Both the position numbers and the translations under genes were made by a program. A DNA stretch of 7,406 nucleotides from positions 1 through 7,406 of the forward strand of contig JAEYTA010000068.1 in assembly GCA_023434265.1 (NCBI GenBank), read 5' to 3'. Under the pieces are notes generated by a model that was not told where the DNA came from, ran no database searches, and saw only the letters and a list, made by a program, of their open reading frames with translations. Origin of the DNA: Pseudomonadota bacterium. Lineage in GTDB: Bacteria; Pseudomonadota; Alphaproteobacteria; Caulobacterales; Caulobacteraceae. Shown one piece after another: positions 6,181-7,406 of the stretch; positions within the stretch are counted from its first letter, which is position 1, and each line of letters begins with the position of its first letter.

Positions 6181-7236
6181 TCAGGCGGCCTGGCTCAGGT
6201 CCTCGGCGGAGGTGACGCGGTTCCGCCCGGCGCGCTTGGAGGCGTAGAGGGCCGCGTCGGCGCGATCGAGGAGGTTGGCGCCGCTTTCGCCCGCGGCGCG
6301 GAACGCGAAGCCGGCGGAGATGGTCACGGCGCCGAGTTCGTCGTTGGTCGAGCGACGGCGCAGCGAGCGCGAGGCGATCTCCTTGCGCACCGCCTCGAGC
6401 GCGGTCTCGACCTGCTCGGGCGTCTCGCCGGGGAAGATCATGGCGAACTCCTCGCCGCCATAACGGGCGGCGACGCGCGGCGCCTTGGCGACCCGCCCCA
6501 GCACGCTGGCGACGTAGCGCAGCACCTGGTCGCCGGTCTGGTGCCCCCAGGTGTCGTTGAACCGCTTGAAGTGGTCGATATCGAGCACGGCCAGGAGCAG
6601 GGGCTCGCCGTTGGTCTCGGCCGCCTCGCAGGCCGCCGCCAGGTTCTCGTCGAAGGCCTTGCGGTTGGCGAGATTGGTCAGGGCGTCGGTCATGGCGTCG
6701 CGCCGGACCTGTTCGAGATGTTCGCGCAGGCGGGCGACTTCGCGGGTCGAGGCGTCGAGTTTCTTTTCCAGCGTCTCGTTCTCGCGCTGGATGCGGCGCG
6801 TGGCGCTGGTCAGGCCGGTGACGATGGTCTTCAGCTCGTCGCCGTCGCCGGCGGCGCCGATGCGGGTGGCAGCCTTGTCCAGGGTCTGGCCGTAGGCGGC
6901 CTGGCTGCGATGGGCCCTGGAGATGGCGTCCGAGACGCTGGCCAGTTCGCGGTCGAGCACCCGGCCGGCGTCGCGGATCTCTTCGGTCAGGCGGCCGCGG
7001 GGCAGGTATTCGGCCGCCAGCATCTCGGCGGTGGCCTCGGTGAAGGGTTCGGCGGCGGCGAGGATGCGGCCGATCTCGCGGCCGAGGGGGCCCTCGGGAT
7101 CGCCGAGGTAGTGCAGCCAGAGTTCGAAATTCACCGGCGTCGGCCAGACCCCGGCCTGTTCCATTTCGTCGATCACCCGACGCGACAGGCTGTAGGCTTC
7201 CGGCCCCCGGAGGGTGGTTTCGACCGTTCCGGTCAT
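6181..7236 (-). CDS. Soluble GGDEF diguanylate cyclase with N-terminal helical domain and coiled coil
   Basis: This 351-residue protein joins two GTP into cyclic di-GMP, the second messenger for motile/sessile and cell-cycle switches. The C-terminal GGDEF domain (about 178-345) starts with DALTNLANR (184-192). It has metal- and GTP-binding residues Asp219 and Asn227 in LDIDHFKRFND, and the active GGEEF at 260-264. The inhibitory RxxD site, which PleD has as RAID, reads KAPR (251-254), so product feedback at this site is probably lost. Residues 1-130 form a helical region with TPVNFELWLHYLGDPEG (33-49), a pattern seen in front of other GGDEF domains but without a settled role. A coiled coil follows at about 145-180. 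No membrane segment or signal peptide is visible. The layout recalls Caulobacter DgcB, which I cannot confirm. A CtrA-like box lies upstream. Confidence 0.93.
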   Translation of the reverse strand: MTGTVETTLRGPEAYSLSRRVIDEMEQAGVWPTPVNFELWLHYLGDPEGPLGREIGRILAAAEPFTEATAEMLAAEYLPRGRLTEEIRDAGRVLDRELASVSDAISRAHRSQAAYGQTLDKAATRIGAAGDGDELKTIVTGLTSATRRIQRENETLEKKLDASTREVARLREHLEQVRRDAMTDALTNLANRKAFDENLAAACEAAETNGEPLLLAVLDIDHFKRFNDTWGHQTGDQVLRYVASVLGRVAKAPRVAARYGGEEFAMIFPGETPEQVETALEAVRKEIASRSLRRRSTNDELGAVTISAGFAFRAAGESGANLLDRADAALYASKRAGRNRVTSAEDLSQAA

Positions 7237-7243
7237 GCAGGCG

Positions 7244-7248
7244 TCCCC
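7244..7248 (-). promoter_or_regulatory. Shine-Dalgarno site of the diguanylate cyclase gene
   Basis: On the minus strand GGGGA lies 7 bases before the ATG at 7236-7234. It supports this start over any internal one. Confidence 0.5.
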
Positions 7249-7296
7249 GGCGCCGCCCCTGCGGCGGTCTCTGCCCGAACGCTAGATCACTGTTCC

Positions 7297-7311
7297 GTAA
7301 CGCCGGGTTAA
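7297..7311 (-). promoter_or_regulatory. CtrA-like box upstream of the diguanylate cyclase
   Basis: Read on the minus strand the site is TTAA-CCCGGCG-TTAC, which matches the CtrA consensus TTAA-N7-TTAA at seven of eight fixed bases. The first half also extends to TTAACC, as in the longer consensus. It is centred about 68 bases before the cyclase start codon and just past the stop of the upstream gene, the expected place for a promoter site. A/T-rich tetramers at this spacing are rare in such GC-rich DNA. No convincing -35/-10 pair could be read beside it, so direction and effect of control are unknown. Confidence 0.55.
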
Positions 7312-7313
7312 GC

Positions 7314-7323
7314 GCGCCGGCGC
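7314..7323. other. 10-base palindrome after the ftsZ-like stop
   Basis: GCGCCGGCGC is perfectly self-complementary and begins one base past the stop codon of the upstream minus-strand gene. No T-run follows, so it does not meet the usual form of an intrinsic terminator; in DNA this GC-rich, chance is also possible. Confidence 0.3.
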
Positions 7324-7324
7324 C

Positions 7325-7406
7325 TCAGCCCCGGATGGGGGCCGGACGGCGCAGGAAGGCCGGGATGTCGGCCTCGCCGAAGGGGCGGCCGTTGCCGGCG
7401 CGGGGC
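7325..7406 (-). CDS. ftsZ: C-terminal end of a probable FtsZ cell-division protein (partial)
   Basis: Only the last 26 codons and the stop are in the window; the gene enters from the right edge. The translation ends in GEADIPAFLRRPAPIRG. The core DIPAFLRR matches the conserved C-terminal peptide of FtsZ, the short tail by which the division GTPase binds FtsA, ZipA and other partners (E. coli has a near-identical DIPAFLRK-type motif). The residues before it are Gly/Pro/Arg-rich, in keeping with the disordered linker of FtsZ. After the core, a short PAPIRG replaces the more usual few polar residues. The GTPase domain is outside the window, so a second FtsZ paralogue or another protein with this tail cannot be excluded. 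Confidence 0.62.
   Translation of the reverse strand, partial: PRAGNGRPFGEADIPAFLRRPAPIRG

Noticed and set aside
5265..6215. Plus-strand open frame opposite plsC
   Set aside because: It is a low-complexity shadow of plsC; the minus strand has the HX4D and other acyltransferase blocks.
6121..7311. Plus-strand open frame opposite the diguanylate cyclase
   Set aside because: Gly/Ala-rich with no motif; the minus-strand GGDEF protein explains the same DNA.

Overview
This is a very GC-rich, gene-dense bacterial chromosome segment with almost no intergenic DNA. Its genes, a suf operon without iscR or sufE in view, a near-consensus CtrA-type TTAA-N7-TTAA box, and the alphaproteobacterial style of the proteins suggest an alphaproteobacterium. 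Caulobacterales is most likely, and Brevundimonas is a plausible guess that the sequence alone cannot confirm.

Left part, plus strand (1-5365): one continuous co-directional run. The 3' end of sufD is followed by sufS (cysteine desulfurase), sufT (DUF59/MIP18-type Fe-S maturation factor) and sufA (A-type Fe-S carrier). Without any gap this continues into a complete methionine-type ABC importer, metN (ATPase with NIL domain), metI (permease) and metQ (lipoprotein), and ends in a small TfoX N-terminal-domain gene. Junctions are stop/start overlaps of 1-4 bases (sufS/sufT, sufA/metN, metN/metI), a longer 22-base overlap (sufD/sufS), or gaps of 3-14 bases. The eight genes therefore look like a single transcript joining Fe-S cluster assembly with uptake of a sulfur amino acid.

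Right part, minus strand (5355-7406): read in the direction of transcription, the window begins with the last 26 codons of a protein ending in an FtsZ-type C-terminal peptide. Next comes an 88-97 base gap holding a CtrA-like box, then a soluble GGDEF diguanylate cyclase with a coiled coil, and 37 bases later a PlsC-family acyltransferase. The acyltransferase gene converges on tfoX and overlaps it tail to tail by 11 bases, with no intrinsic terminator visible.

The most unusual points are: a double-hairpin, probably interspersed repeat lying in frame inside the start of sufS; the direct translational coupling of suf to metNIQ; and a diguanylate cyclase that lacks the inhibitory RxxD site and has a probable CtrA site in front. 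I see no tRNA, rRNA, CRISPR array, insertion sequence or phage gene, and no clearly new multi-gene system.
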